Source of the DNA: an uncultured Arenicella sp.
Lineage (GTDB): Bacteria > Pseudomonadota > Gammaproteobacteria > Arenicellales > Arenicellaceae
Direction: 5' to 3'
Length of the DNA stretch: 38,596 nucleotides
Assembly (NCBI GenBank): GCA_947499305.1
Contig: CANMNN010000035.1
Coordinates: 1-38,596 of the forward strand
Part shown: positions 25,120 to 34,400 of the stretch, in pieces
Numbering within the stretch: the stretch's first letter is position 1
Layout of the letters: every line of letters begins with the position of its first letter
Notes under the pieces: generated by a model
What the model was told of the DNA's origin: nothing
Databases searched by the model: none
What the model saw: only the letters and a program-made list of their open reading frames with translations
Made by a program: the position numbers and the translations under genes

Positions 25120-27063
25120 ATGAAAAAAAGTAAGACTTCCTTGCTCGCCACGGTTGCGAGCCTTCTCGCTGTATTAACAAGCCCGGCGAGTGCACAAACA
25201 TTTAGCGCTCAAAGCGCTGGAGACTTTGGCGGTGCGCACCCAAGCTACCCGGCATCTAACGCAATTGACGGAAACACGGCTTTCGCATCACGTTGGGCCG
25301 CAAACTATAATAATTCTGGCAATGGAACGGTGAACCTGTTTGTCGACCTGGGTTCGGTTCAACGGGTAGATGATATTGGCGTGGCATGGGGCAGAGGCGA
25401 CTCGCGGTCCTATAACTTTGAAGTTCGCGCAAGAGCAGGCACCTCTGGCACATGGACCAAAATTAGAAACCGCGCAAACAGTAGCGGTAGTACAAGTGGT
25501 ATCGAAGTCTATAATGTCGATGATTTTGATGCTCGCCAAGTTCGAATTAAAGTTTTCTCAACGTCGAACGGCTCAGACTGGGCGGACGTAACCGAATTCG
25601 AAGTTTATGGCACAGCAGGTTCGAGCGGCGGCAATAGCGGCGGCGGCAACAATGGTGGTGGGGGTGGTGGTAGTGCGGCCGTATCTGTGCCGGCCAAAAT
25701 TGAAGCCGAGGACTTTACTAACTACTCTGACACCACTTCGAATAACATCGGTGGCCAATATCGTTCTACCGGTGTTGATATTCAAGCAACTGGTGATGCA
25801 GGCGGCGGCTTTAATGTTGGTTGGGTCGCAAACGGTGAATGGCTTGAGTACGAAATTGATGTTAGCAGCAGTGGTAGCTATCAAGTAGATACTCGCGTTG
25901 CCTCAACTAATGGGAATGGTCAATTTTTCTTTTCAGTTGATGGCACAAGGGTTTCTAACAATATAGGTGTTAATAACACCGGCAATTGGCAGAATTTCTA
26001 TACTGAAACGGTAGACCTCGGTAATCTCAGCGCTGGAACTCATACCCTTCGGGTAACGATGCCCACTGGCTCCTTTAATATCAACTGGCTCGATATAAAG
26101 AGTGGAGGCAACAACAATGGAGGCGGCGGTGGTGGCGGCACAGGCGAATTTGGTTTAGATCCAAATGCTGACCCTTGGGATAATTTTGATCTATCTCAAT
26201 GGAAGCTCGATACCCCAGCAAGTAGAAGTAGTTCAGAAAGCTGTAAAACCCAGTTTACAGAACCGCAGGATTGGCAGAGTGATTTCCCAAGTGCTTCTGG
26301 ACAATACTTTTTTACTCATACCGATGGTGGAATGCGTTTTGTTTCTGAAATTGGAGGTGCAACAACTGGCGGCAATTGCAATTCAAGAACGCGTAGTGAG
26401 TTGAGAGAAATGTTACGTGGCAGTGATACCAGCATTGATACGGATGGTAAAACAGATGACGGTGACGATGATGGCGATTTCCGCAACAACTGGGCTCTAG
26501 GATATCAACCGACAACCAAGGCTGGTAATAATAACGAGTCGTGGGGCGCGCGCGAAGGTAAAATGAGGGCCACTTTGCGTGTTAACAAAGTAACCACAAC
26601 AGGGTCGGATAGTTCAAGAGGGCGAGTTGTTATTGGTCAAATTCATGCAAAAGATGATGAGCCTCTGCGCTTGAATTATAAGCATCGTGTTGGTTTCGAC
26701 GGGGGTTGTATTTATGCCTCGTCAGAACAGAATGGTGGTAGTGATACTAATTACGTATTAGCGGGTAGCAATACGTCTTGCAGTTCAGACCCTGGCAACA
26801 ATGGCCTAGGTCTTGGCGACCTGTTCTCCTATGAGATAGAAAATATCAATGAAGATATTGTCGTTACTATTTATCAAGGCGATTTCGGTGCTGTAATTGA
26901 CACTGTCACAATCGACTTGAACGACATTAATGGTGGTTATGATCTCAATAATGACTGGATGTATTTCAAAGCTGGTGCTTACACGCAAAACTCATTGGGC
27001 GATGGCGGTAGCAGCGGTGATGGCGATGTCGTCACATTCTATCGTTTGGATGTAACGCACTAG
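25120..27063 (+). CDS. Secreted PL7 alginate lyase with F5/8C and CBM6 modules
   Basis: This 647-residue enzyme cleaves alginate by beta-elimination. A signal peptide (1-26, cut after PASA) is followed by an F5/8-type C domain (28-167), a Gly/Ser linker, a CBM6-like domain (190-327; KIEAEDF, WVANGEWLEYEIDV), a second Gly linker, and the PL7 domain (about 345-647). PL7 signatures are RSELREM (425-431), QIH (507-509) and YFKAGAY (615-621), holding the catalytic His and Tyr. The QIH variant is reported for enzymes acting on polyG or mixed blocks, QVH for polyM. Two carbohydrate-binding modules suggest attachment to algal matrix. No transporter or other alginate gene is adjacent. A strong terminator follows. 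Confidence 0.92.
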   Translation: MKKSKTSLLATVASLLAVLTSPASAQTFSAQSAGDFGGAHPSYPASNAIDGNTAFASRWAANYNNSGNGTVNLFVDLGSVQRVDDIGVAWGRGDSRSYNFEVRARAGTSGTWTKIRNRANSSGSTSGIEVYNVDDFDARQVRIKVFSTSNGSDWADVTEFEVYGTAGSSGGNSGGGNNGGGGGGSAAVSVPAKIEAEDFTNYSDTTSNNIGGQYRSTGVDIQATGDAGGGFNVGWVANGEWLEYEIDVSSSGSYQVDTRVASTNGNGQFFFSVDGTRVSNNIGVNNTGNWQNFYTETVDLGNLSAGTHTLRVTMPTGSFNINWLDIKSGGNNNGGGGGGGTGEFGLDPNADPWDNFDLSQWKLDTPASRSSSESCKTQFTEPQDWQSDFPSASGQYFFTHTDGGMRFVSEIGGATTGGNCNSRTRSELREMLRGSDTSIDTDGKTDDGDDDGDFRNNWALGYQPTTKAGNNNESWGAREGKMRATLRVNKVTTTGSDSSRGRVVIGQIHAKDDEPLRLNYKHRVGFDGGCIYASSEQNGGSDTNYVLAGSNTSCSSDPGNNGLGLGDLFSYEIENINEDIVVTIYQGDFGAVIDTVTIDLNDINGGYDLNNDWMYFKAGAYTQNSLGDGGSSGDGDVVTFYRLDVTH

Positions 27064-27108
27064 AAGCGTTTAACTAAATTCCCATTTAGAGGGATTGTGT
27101 AAACACTA

Positions 27109-27144
27109 ATACGGCTTCTTGACTCAGGAGCCGTATATTTTTTT
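27109..27144 (+). terminator. Intrinsic terminator of the alginate lyase
   Basis: ATACGGCT and AGCCGTAT form an 8-bp stem around a 12-base loop, followed immediately by a run of T (ATTTTTTTG). It lies 46 bp after the lyase stop and just before the next gene, which therefore needs its own promoter or readthrough. Confidence 0.9.
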
Positions 27145-27155
27145 GAAGGCAAATT

Positions 27156-28199
27156 ATGTTTAAGAATCATAATGCTAAGAAGGTTTTCGTCTATGGGCTA
27201 GCCGGGCTTCTAGGGCTTGTTTGTGTTCTTTGGCTTGCGCTAGAAGATGTTGGTAGTGCTGCTATTGAGGAACCCCGAAACCATAGAGATGACCCATTAC
27301 AGGCAATCTCGGTAAGTGGCGAAGTACTAACAAAGCCCGGTGTTGGCCTGTCTAAACAACTTTTAGATCAAGCGCCGCAACTTGTAAATCACAGTCTCAA
27401 TGTCGGCTCTAGGCAATGCTCTGTGGGATGTGAATCAACCTTCTCCATGCTAGATGAACACTTAGAGCTTGATGACGAGACTTATCAAAGGTTAGAGGCC
27501 CATATTCAAGAGATCGCTGCTCACCTGCAGCATGATGATGCCCTACGTCAGCACTACATTCAGATGGCGTTAACTACTCTCGACGGTGATAAGCGCGCAT
27601 TCTTAAGCGCTATTTTTAACCATCTACCTTTCCGTCAAAAGATAGAGATTGGGGGAGATTTTATTGGTTCTGATAATTGGCGGGTTCGTGCTGATGGTGT
27701 GACATTAATCGCGGATCAAGCTGACCCTAATTTTGGCTTGGCTAATACCCTCATGGATGTTTTTACGAACGAACAAAACTCGTACGTAAAGCACAGTATA
27801 TTGAATCATCTAAAACAGAATTCTGTGTTAAAGGGCGATGCAAAAATTTTGAACCAACTCGATTCGGCAATCTACAATCAAGCTGACACCTCGGTTAGGG
27901 TGGCAGCACTCAGAGCAAAAATGCAATTAAGCGAACGCGTGCATCATATTCTTCCTGATGCGCTTCAAGCTCTACGTACAAACGATCCAGAGTTTCAACT
28001 GGCAGGTCTAATTGCGATTGAACAAATTTTGGAGTACAACAAAAAATTTGGCGAGCACGATGCCTACATAGATAGAAACTCAATCAAATACGAGTTTCAA
28101 ATTATTGGAGATTTAACTCACCATAATGGCGATAAGAAGCGTTTCGACCGCCTAATTCGGGAAGCTAACCGTATTTATGCGAGATATTTTGATTACTAA
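27156..28199 (+). CDS. Membrane-anchored helical (HEAT-like) protein, unknown function
   Basis: This 347-residue protein has a basic start and one hydrophobic segment at about 10-29 that could be an uncleaved signal anchor. A periplasmic part follows. A pair of cysteines (CSVGC, about 88-92) could form a disulfide. From about residue 105 it is almost entirely helical, with HEAT-like repeats around NWRVRADGVTLIADQ, YVKHSILNHLKQ and SVRVAALRAKMQL. No enzyme motif is seen and I do not recognise a family. It begins directly after the alginate lyase terminator, so a functional link with the lyase is not indicated. It is convergent with the TonB-domain gene. Confidence 0.6.
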   Translation: MFKNHNAKKVFVYGLAGLLGLVCVLWLALEDVGSAAIEEPRNHRDDPLQAISVSGEVLTKPGVGLSKQLLDQAPQLVNHSLNVGSRQCSVGCESTFSMLDEHLELDDETYQRLEAHIQEIAAHLQHDDALRQHYIQMALTTLDGDKRAFLSAIFNHLPFRQKIEIGGDFIGSDNWRVRADGVTLIADQADPNFGLANTLMDVFTNEQNSYVKHSILNHLKQNSVLKGDAKILNQLDSAIYNQADTSVRVAALRAKMQLSERVHHILPDALQALRTNDPEFQLAGLIAIEQILEYNKKFGEHDAYIDRNSIKYEFQIIGDLTHHNGDKKRFDRLIREANRIYARYFDY

Positions 28200-28277
28200 A
28201 ACACATATCTAAAAGTATGTGACCAGTCAGAATCTGAATGCATAGATGTTTTTCATTGAGTAGACCTTAGCCTTATT

Positions 28278-28308
28278 AAGCGATCAGTTACAATCCTGAT
28301 CAACGCTT
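28278..28308. terminator. Hairpin between convergent genes
   Basis: AAGCGATCAG (28278-28287) pairs with CTGAT (28296-28300) and CGCTT (28304-28308) with a 3-base bulge. It stands between the convergent ends of the HEAT-like and TonB-domain genes, so a bidirectional terminator is likely. There is no long T-run. Confidence 0.4.
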
Positions 28309-28331
28309 GCTACCTCAATGCTCTCAGGGTT

Positions 28332-29396
28332 TTAGTGCTCGATCAGCTTGATCGTACTATCTGGTTTGCCAGTGAATTCGATTAGGCATTGCCCCCAAGC
28401 TTTTGGCATTTCGACGGTTTGCTGAAGTTGAAGTGAATCAATTCTTGAAAAATGCCTCTCGCAACGGAGCTTTGCTTCGGATAAATTCGAAGAGGCGCTG
28501 GTGAGAGTGATATTTTTCTTTAGCGGATTGTAGAGCGCCACTCCGTTTTCGTTCGTATCAACATGCATTTCAAACCGTCGCTCATCTGATTTCAACGCAA
28601 GAATCTGAGAAACGGTTGCAGTCATTTGAGTCGTATCAGTTCCGAGACTGTTCAGCATTTTGTAAGCATGTAACGAATCAGCATATCTTTTTTCGTTTAC
28701 GTACAAAATAAACAAGCTACTGAACACAGTATTAAAGACCGCTTTGTGAGCCTCGTCTAACTCTTCATTCATCAAATCAAAGTATGCAGCAGCAAGTTCC
28801 AATGATTTGATTTGTTCCGAGGAAGTTCCAAACCTTACCGCGTATTCAAACTCAAGAAGATGCTGCGTGACAATCCCAGTTTTAACTAGGGCATTGGCGT
28901 AGGCTTGCAGGCCATATCTCTTTATATCTAGCCTAACGTGCTTGTTCTTTGCACGTAAAAGGGATGCGAGTATTTTCTCCTGACTGGCCGATGAATTCGA
29001 AAGCATCGTTTTAACTTTTCTTTGAGATTTATTTATCAGCGGCGTGTACCCAAAGCGAATCTTTGGATTTTGAAAATAGAGTGTCTTTTTTGCTCTAAAA
29101 ATAGAGCCAGCATATTGTTCTGGAAACGGTTCATAGGACATCTTTTTGATGGCCTTCAGGGCGTTTTTATTCAGCATAGAGTTTGTGCTGACTAAGATTG
29201 CAGGCTCAAGCACTTCTCCTTGATCGTTAACCATGTAACTGAACTCGACATAGCCAGCGCTATCTTTAAATGCGATGGTGTTGGGGAATTGAGGTTTAAC
29301 TTCTTTCAGTAATATTGGTTGATATGGCTCTGCCTCTAATGCGTAGGTGTTGGTAGTTACAATGCAACAAAGAAAATATAGAAGTGTTTTTTTCAC
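28332..29396 (-). CDS. Periplasmic protein with TonB C-terminal domain
   Basis: The 354-residue product has a signal peptide (1-19, ending TYALEA) and then, unusually early, a TonB C-terminal-type domain (about 28-110: VKPQFPNTIAFKDSAGYVEF, MVNDQGEVLEPAI, ALKAIKKMSYEPFPE). The remaining 240 residues are mostly helical (KSLELAAAYFDLMNEELDEA) and could be TPR-like. The usual TonB membrane anchor and Pro-rich spacer are absent, so it is not a classical energy transducer. Such proteins may bind TonB-dependent receptors or cell wall, but the role is unknown. It stands alone between a convergent and a codirectional neighbour. Confidence 0.7.
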   Translation of the reverse strand: MKKTLLYFLCCIVTTNTYALEAEPYQPILLKEVKPQFPNTIAFKDSAGYVEFSYMVNDQGEVLEPAILVSTNSMLNKNALKAIKKMSYEPFPEQYAGSIFRAKKTLYFQNPKIRFGYTPLINKSQRKVKTMLSNSSASQEKILASLLRAKNKHVRLDIKRYGLQAYANALVKTGIVTQHLLEFEYAVRFGTSSEQIKSLELAAAYFDLMNEELDEAHKAVFNTVFSSLFILYVNEKRYADSLHAYKMLNSLGTDTTQMTATVSQILALKSDERRFEMHVDTNENGVALYNPLKKNITLTSASSNLSEAKLRCERHFSRIDSLQLQQTVEMPKAWGQCLIEFTGKPDSTIKLIEH

Positions 29397-29478
29397 AAGC
29401 GTTCCTTACTAATGCGTTTCGGCCGTGTAAAGCCTTTGTGCTAAACCTGGAAGCAATGCTTCCCAGTCGGCCTAGAAT

Positions 29479-29916
29479 CTAACAAGCTGTATATCTGAGT
29501 ATTTCGACAACTTGCTCGGGAGTTTGAGCCCATGCCATGGCTGATCCATCTACTTCTTTTAGAGCGTGGATAATTGATGGGTCATGCAGCGTAATATATG
29601 GAGTGCCAAGAGCCGTGCAAAAACCTGCGTCGAAAGCGGCATTCCATTGTTTGTACTTATCTCCAAATCGGATTACAGCGATATCGCATTGCTCAATTAA
29701 AGTTTTGGTTCGTATCGCATTAACTTTGGCTGATTTGTGGTCGCGCCAGAATTGGTCAGACTCTTCACCAAGGCAATCGCCTGCTGCGTCGCTTGCAGCA
29801 TGATCGGTCACGGCAGAAGTAAATACAATATCAAGACCTAGGCTTTCTGAGCCTGCGATTATTTGCTCTCGCCAGTTTGTGTGGATCTCCCCCGAAAGGT
29901 ATACAGTCCAGCTCAT
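29479..29916 (-). CDS. YtoQ family protein
   Basis: This cytoplasmic protein of 145 residues from the chosen start belongs to the YtoQ family, related to nucleoside 2-deoxyribosyltransferase-like folds. Conserved stretches are VYLSGEIHTNWREQI, RTKTLIEQCDIAVIRFGDKY and KQWNAAFDAGFCTALGTPYI, which closely follow B. subtilis YtoQ. A longer frame starting at a GTG (29949) exists, but the ATG at 29916 (MSWTVYLSGEIH) fits the family N-terminus and has AAGG upstream, so it was preferred. No enzymatic activity is established for the family to my knowledge. It is 82 bp upstream of the TonB-domain gene on the same strand. Confidence 0.85.
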   Translation of the reverse strand: MSWTVYLSGEIHTNWREQIIAGSESLGLDIVFTSAVTDHAASDAAGDCLGEESDQFWRDHKSAKVNAIRTKTLIEQCDIAVIRFGDKYKQWNAAFDAGFCTALGTPYITLHDPSIIHALKEVDGSAMAWAQTPEQVVEILRYTAC

Positions 29917-30116
29917 GTTTCGCCTTTTATAAGTTGATTTTTCGCCCACGAAGCCTGTTTAGTTTTTCGTGGTTTGGAACGCGTATTTAACCATAAATAG
30001 CCTGGCGTGTTCAAAATCAAATAATCATTCGGGTGCTTAGTCCATTGTTCGATCAAAATTTTTGATAGACGTCGGCTTCAGACCTTGTGCTATTCGATAC
30101 CACAAGCAGGCCATAT

Positions 30117-31439
30117 TCAAGAAGCGACTCCGGCAATACCACCATTGCTATTGCCATAGTTGCTTAGGTTCAATCCAAATGCATTTGCTATTTCAAGCAT
30201 TAAATTCGCCGAGCTTACTTGTTGCGCGTCTATTCCCATACCAGTCTGTAAGCCTGTTGCGTTTCCTGCTACCAGAAACGTTCCGCTGTTTTCTTGTTGG
30301 TGGTTTCCTCCGCCCATTTCGGACATAACAAGTATTACAGTATGGTCTATCAATTTGCCTCCCCATTTTGGGTCGTCACGTAGGCTTAACTCGTTCACTA
30401 AATTGTTTACTACTTGGCAATACCAGTGTGCTTGAGCTGTGAAAGTTGGCTTCTCATCGTGAGAAGCAACGTGGCTTCTGGTTTCGTTATAGAAAAGTTT
30501 TTCTCCACTTCCAAAATCACCCATATATTGTCGAATGCTAGGGTAGTTAATTCTAAGTGACTCATCTTGGGCACTCATTAGTTGAAGTGTGGCCGTATTG
30601 GTCACATCAGCTTGGAAAGCCATTGCGATATTCCTAGTTTGAGCAAGCGCGAGATCATGACCTATTTCATCGTCACCGGTCATCGATATACCCGGAGAAA
30701 CAATGCCGTCGATTGATGCATTGCTCGAGAGCACCGTTTGATAAAAATCGAGTGCCTCTTCGTGTGATAAAAGTTTTCCTTGTTGTTGCACATTCAGGGT
30801 TTGCGCTTGCATTACGTCTAGATTTTCATGCAAAGACTCGACAACACGTTGGCGCAGGCTCAGGTCCTCGTTGTTATTAGAGCCGCCGTTATTTTGAAAG
30901 GCTGATAAGTTGTTGTTGTAGAAAATCTGAGGGTCATCGGGCACTTCAATTTTCTGACCATTGGTGTCCGAAAAAGGCATATGGTTTTTGCTTTTTGCCC
31001 GGCTAGACCAAACTCCTAAATGAATATTATCTCTCAGGCGCCCTCCGATATTGCGGCCTATATAGCTATCAAACGTTTCACCAGTGTTTCCGCCTGCAAA
31101 TAGAGTCTCGCACGCTTCTGGGTGTCCTGAGTTGCCGCCTGCGCCAGTAAAGTTTAGATTTTTAAACCCAATTACTTTATCAAAGTTACTGCTTAGCTGA
31201 GACAAGGGGCTGGAGCCAAAGCTATTGCTGTTTAGCGGCCCGAGATTAAATTGATGCCATCGCGAATCACCACGGCTCACTCCATTAGGGTAATAGACAA
31301 ACACAAACCTTCTCGCTTGAGCTGTTTGAGCAAATGCGTTTGTCGACATTAGCTGCCCTGCAAAAGAGGTTGTAAGACCTGCCGCCGCGATGTTCCTCAG
31401 AAACGAACGACGCTGCATCTTTAACTTCAATAGTTTCAT
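30117..31439 (-). CDS. Tat-exported DUF1552 protein
   Basis: This 440-residue protein carries a twin-arginine signal (QRRSFLRNIAAAGL, residues 9-22, cleavage near NAFA), implying export in folded state, as expected for a cofactor-containing protein. The mature part follows the DUF1552 pattern: FVFVYYPNGVSRGD, a CETLFAGGN element, SYIGRNIGGR, and near the end VILVMSEMGGGNH and GTFLVAGNA. DUF1552 genes are typically paired with DUF1592/1588/1585 cytochrome proteins, and here the gene lies 18 bp downstream of just such a protein, so they form an operon. An alkaline phosphatase-like sulfatase fold has been suggested for relatives; the biochemical role is unknown. The ATG chosen has GGAG 8 bp upstream. 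Confidence 0.85.
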   Translation of the reverse strand: MKLLKLKMQRRSFLRNIAAAGLTTSFAGQLMSTNAFAQTAQARRFVFVYYPNGVSRGDSRWHQFNLGPLNSNSFGSSPLSQLSSNFDKVIGFKNLNFTGAGGNSGHPEACETLFAGGNTGETFDSYIGRNIGGRLRDNIHLGVWSSRAKSKNHMPFSDTNGQKIEVPDDPQIFYNNNLSAFQNNGGSNNNEDLSLRQRVVESLHENLDVMQAQTLNVQQQGKLLSHEEALDFYQTVLSSNASIDGIVSPGISMTGDDEIGHDLALAQTRNIAMAFQADVTNTATLQLMSAQDESLRINYPSIRQYMGDFGSGEKLFYNETRSHVASHDEKPTFTAQAHWYCQVVNNLVNELSLRDDPKWGGKLIDHTVILVMSEMGGGNHQQENSGTFLVAGNATGLQTGMGIDAQQVSSANLMLEIANAFGLNLSNYGNSNGGIAGVAS

Positions 31440-31457
31440 ATCATTAGCTCCGTTGCT

Positions 31458-34400
31458 TTACTTACGCAAAATGTAGTTAGGGGTCTGCGTGAATTCAATG
31501 ATCAAGTCTTTGAGGGAGATGTCATTCTGGCTTTTAAATTCGCTTGAGAAACCTTGCAACGTACAGCTGTCATCCGCTGATTCGCGGCGACCGTTTGCGT
31601 ACCGAAACCATTGTCTTGCAAAACATGACTTTCCATGTGCGCTATTGGCGATTAAGCTGCTTAGTTGATCAAGGCCTTGGTAATTAAAAACCGGGTCGCT
31701 GCTCGACAAAAAGGTCTCCGCCGAATTGAGACTGCCTATGTATCCGGCGTCATCGATCGGCAGTTCAGTTCCGTTTTCAGTTAACTCGGTTCTTACAAAT
31801 TGGCCGAAAGCATTATAGGACTCTAGGCCAAAACCGATCCCATCTATATATTGATGACAGGCGTCACAGCCGGGTTGAGCATGCGACACTTCGAATCGAT
31901 GGCGAACGCCCTTAGTTGGGTCAGATTCAGGATCTAATGCGGCCCCTAATGGCGGTGGTGGAAATTCTTGGCACATTAGGTTCTTGCGCACAAATAGGCC
32001 GCGTTTTACTGGGTGCGTCTTCTCTTGCGCTGATTGAATTGTCAATACGCTGGCATGCCCCAAAATTCCCCGGCGCTGTGCATTGTCGCCTGAGTAAAAT
32101 ATTTGCTGCCATTCGCTATTACCAGACCAGGCTTGGCCATAATGATTTGCCAGTCGTTGGGTCATATAACTATAGTTGGCCGTGAGTAGGTCGTTGTAAG
32201 TACCTCCTTGAAATAGAATAGCTTTAACAAAGCGCATGGTTTCTTCTTTCATATCGGCTTTTAATTCATCGCTCAGCGCGCGCGTGCCTATTTCTTTTTC
32301 AAGGTCCATCCAACCTTCAATGAATCGTTCAAGCGCAATTTCTGCACGTGGGTCGTCGATCATCTGGGTTACCGCCGATTGAATATCTGACGCGGATGTA
32401 AGTTCGCCTGCGTCGGCAAGCGCCATCAGCCAGTTGTCTGGCGTTGTGCCCCAAAACGTGTAGGACAACATCGACGCAACCTCATAGTCATCAAGTTGAT
32501 AATATCCTTGATTGAGCCCGCTAGTTATCTCTGTGCCGACTTCAGATCTATAAAGCATCGATGGTGATGAAAACAGACTAACGATCACCCCTCTAGACCC
32601 AGACTCTGAGTACACACTTGTTAGTTCGGTTAGGTCGTTCGCGCTTAGAGGTCTTCGGAATACTCGTTTACCTAAGGTCGTAATCGCACATTCAATATTA
32701 CTCCCGCAATCAGGTGTGAGGGAGAGGAGGTCATTACTAATAAGGTCAGCGACATTGCCGGCTGCATTTACGTAGCCTTGAGCGTATTCATCAGTAAAAA
32801 CCGTGTCCGCGGCGGTCTTGAAACCGTTGATTGGGATTGTCGCGGGCAAATTGGCACTCGTGACATCAACATCGGTAGACAGCCCAAGGATATCGCGCAC
32901 AGAGTTGTTGTATTCGTAAAGTGTTAATAGACGATTACTGCGATCAGGCGGAATCATGTCATTCAGGCTATTGAAGTCGCAGACTCCTAGAGGCGGGTTA
33001 AACGCGTCTGCAAGTAACATTTTTGCGGTTTCGGATGCGCACTCGCCTACACAGGTTTCAGCATTACCAAGTGGCATGTTATTCGCTATGTAATCAGTGA
33101 GTTCGTTTAGAGTATATTTGCTGGCAAGGTTTGTGATCGGAGGTGAGCCTTGGCCGTCAACTCCATGGCAACCCGAGCAGCTTAGTTGGGGCGAACGATA
33201 GTAATCTCGGCCGATTGTGAATGCGTCGCTGATTGTATCGAACACCCCATTTATTGTTAGCGAGAGTGCTGACGGTACAAGCATTGTTGTAGTAGGGCTG
33301 TTGCGGTTAACAATGTAAGGTGTTGCGGATCCTTCCCATTGAGTAAAGCGTTGCCCGGCACCAACATCATTCGCGGTTAGTGTCACGATCGACCCAGGGG
33401 CAAATAGACGCCCGGTAAGATTCTCACTGTTATCGGAACGAGTAATTCGCCCATTGTTGATGATCAGTTGTGTGCCGGTTCCAGCATTGGATTGAGCGGG
33501 TTCATCTTGACTCCATTCTCCACCATCAAACCATTGAGCTGGCACATCGGTGTTAACGATTAGATCGTTTGATTTACAGTCTGCGCTGCCACAGTTGAAA
33601 ACAACTTCGGTTTGCTGCTGCCCAAATTGGGTACTGCTAATCAGCAACCGAAACCATTGGTCGCCATATTTCGTTGACGCTTCCATCGATTGACCTGGCC
33701 ACGCTCCAGTGCTGGGGGTCTCGTTTCCGTTAGTGGTCCCGAATACATAAGCGCTTACATTCTGCCAGTCGCTCTCTTGGTTATTAAAGTACAGGTAGGT
33801 TCCCGAACCGCGGTTAAGCAAATTAATTGAAGTAGATGCACCACCAAAGGCGGCGCTTATTGTTGCTGTTCCTGCTTGAGTCCCCCCGGTAACTAGGCCA
33901 TTTGGTGATACTGAGATAATACTTGGTGCGCTAGAAAGCCAGGTGGCAGAGGACGTCACTCCGAGGACTTGATCATCAATTTGCGATAACGCAATAAGTT
34001 GGCGAGACTCACCATTGAGTAATTCAAAATTTGAACCCGTCTCAATAGAGAGAGAATTAACGCTTGATTCGTCTAGGGTGTCGGTGAACGTGGTGACTGC
34101 TGAAGATGACCCATTGTCACCGCTCGCTACGATTCGATAGTAATAGCGCGTTGATGACAATAAGCCGGTATCAACGTAACTTGATTCGGCGGGCACCAGC
34201 GTGGCTAGTTCGGAGAAGGGGCCAGAAGCAGCGGTTGAGCGGCTGATTCGATAGTTTAGGTTTTGCTGGGTTTCAGATGAGACAATATTCCAGTTTAAAC
34301 TGATAGAGCTAGACGATAGAGCTGATGCAGTAAAGTTAGTTGGTGCCGGAAGGCTACCGGCGACATCTAGGTTAATGGTACTTGCTGAGCCATCAATTGT

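Noticed and set aside
29917..29949. GTG start extending the YtoQ protein by 11 residues
   Set aside because: The family N-terminus aligns with the internal ATG and the extension has no similarity to it.
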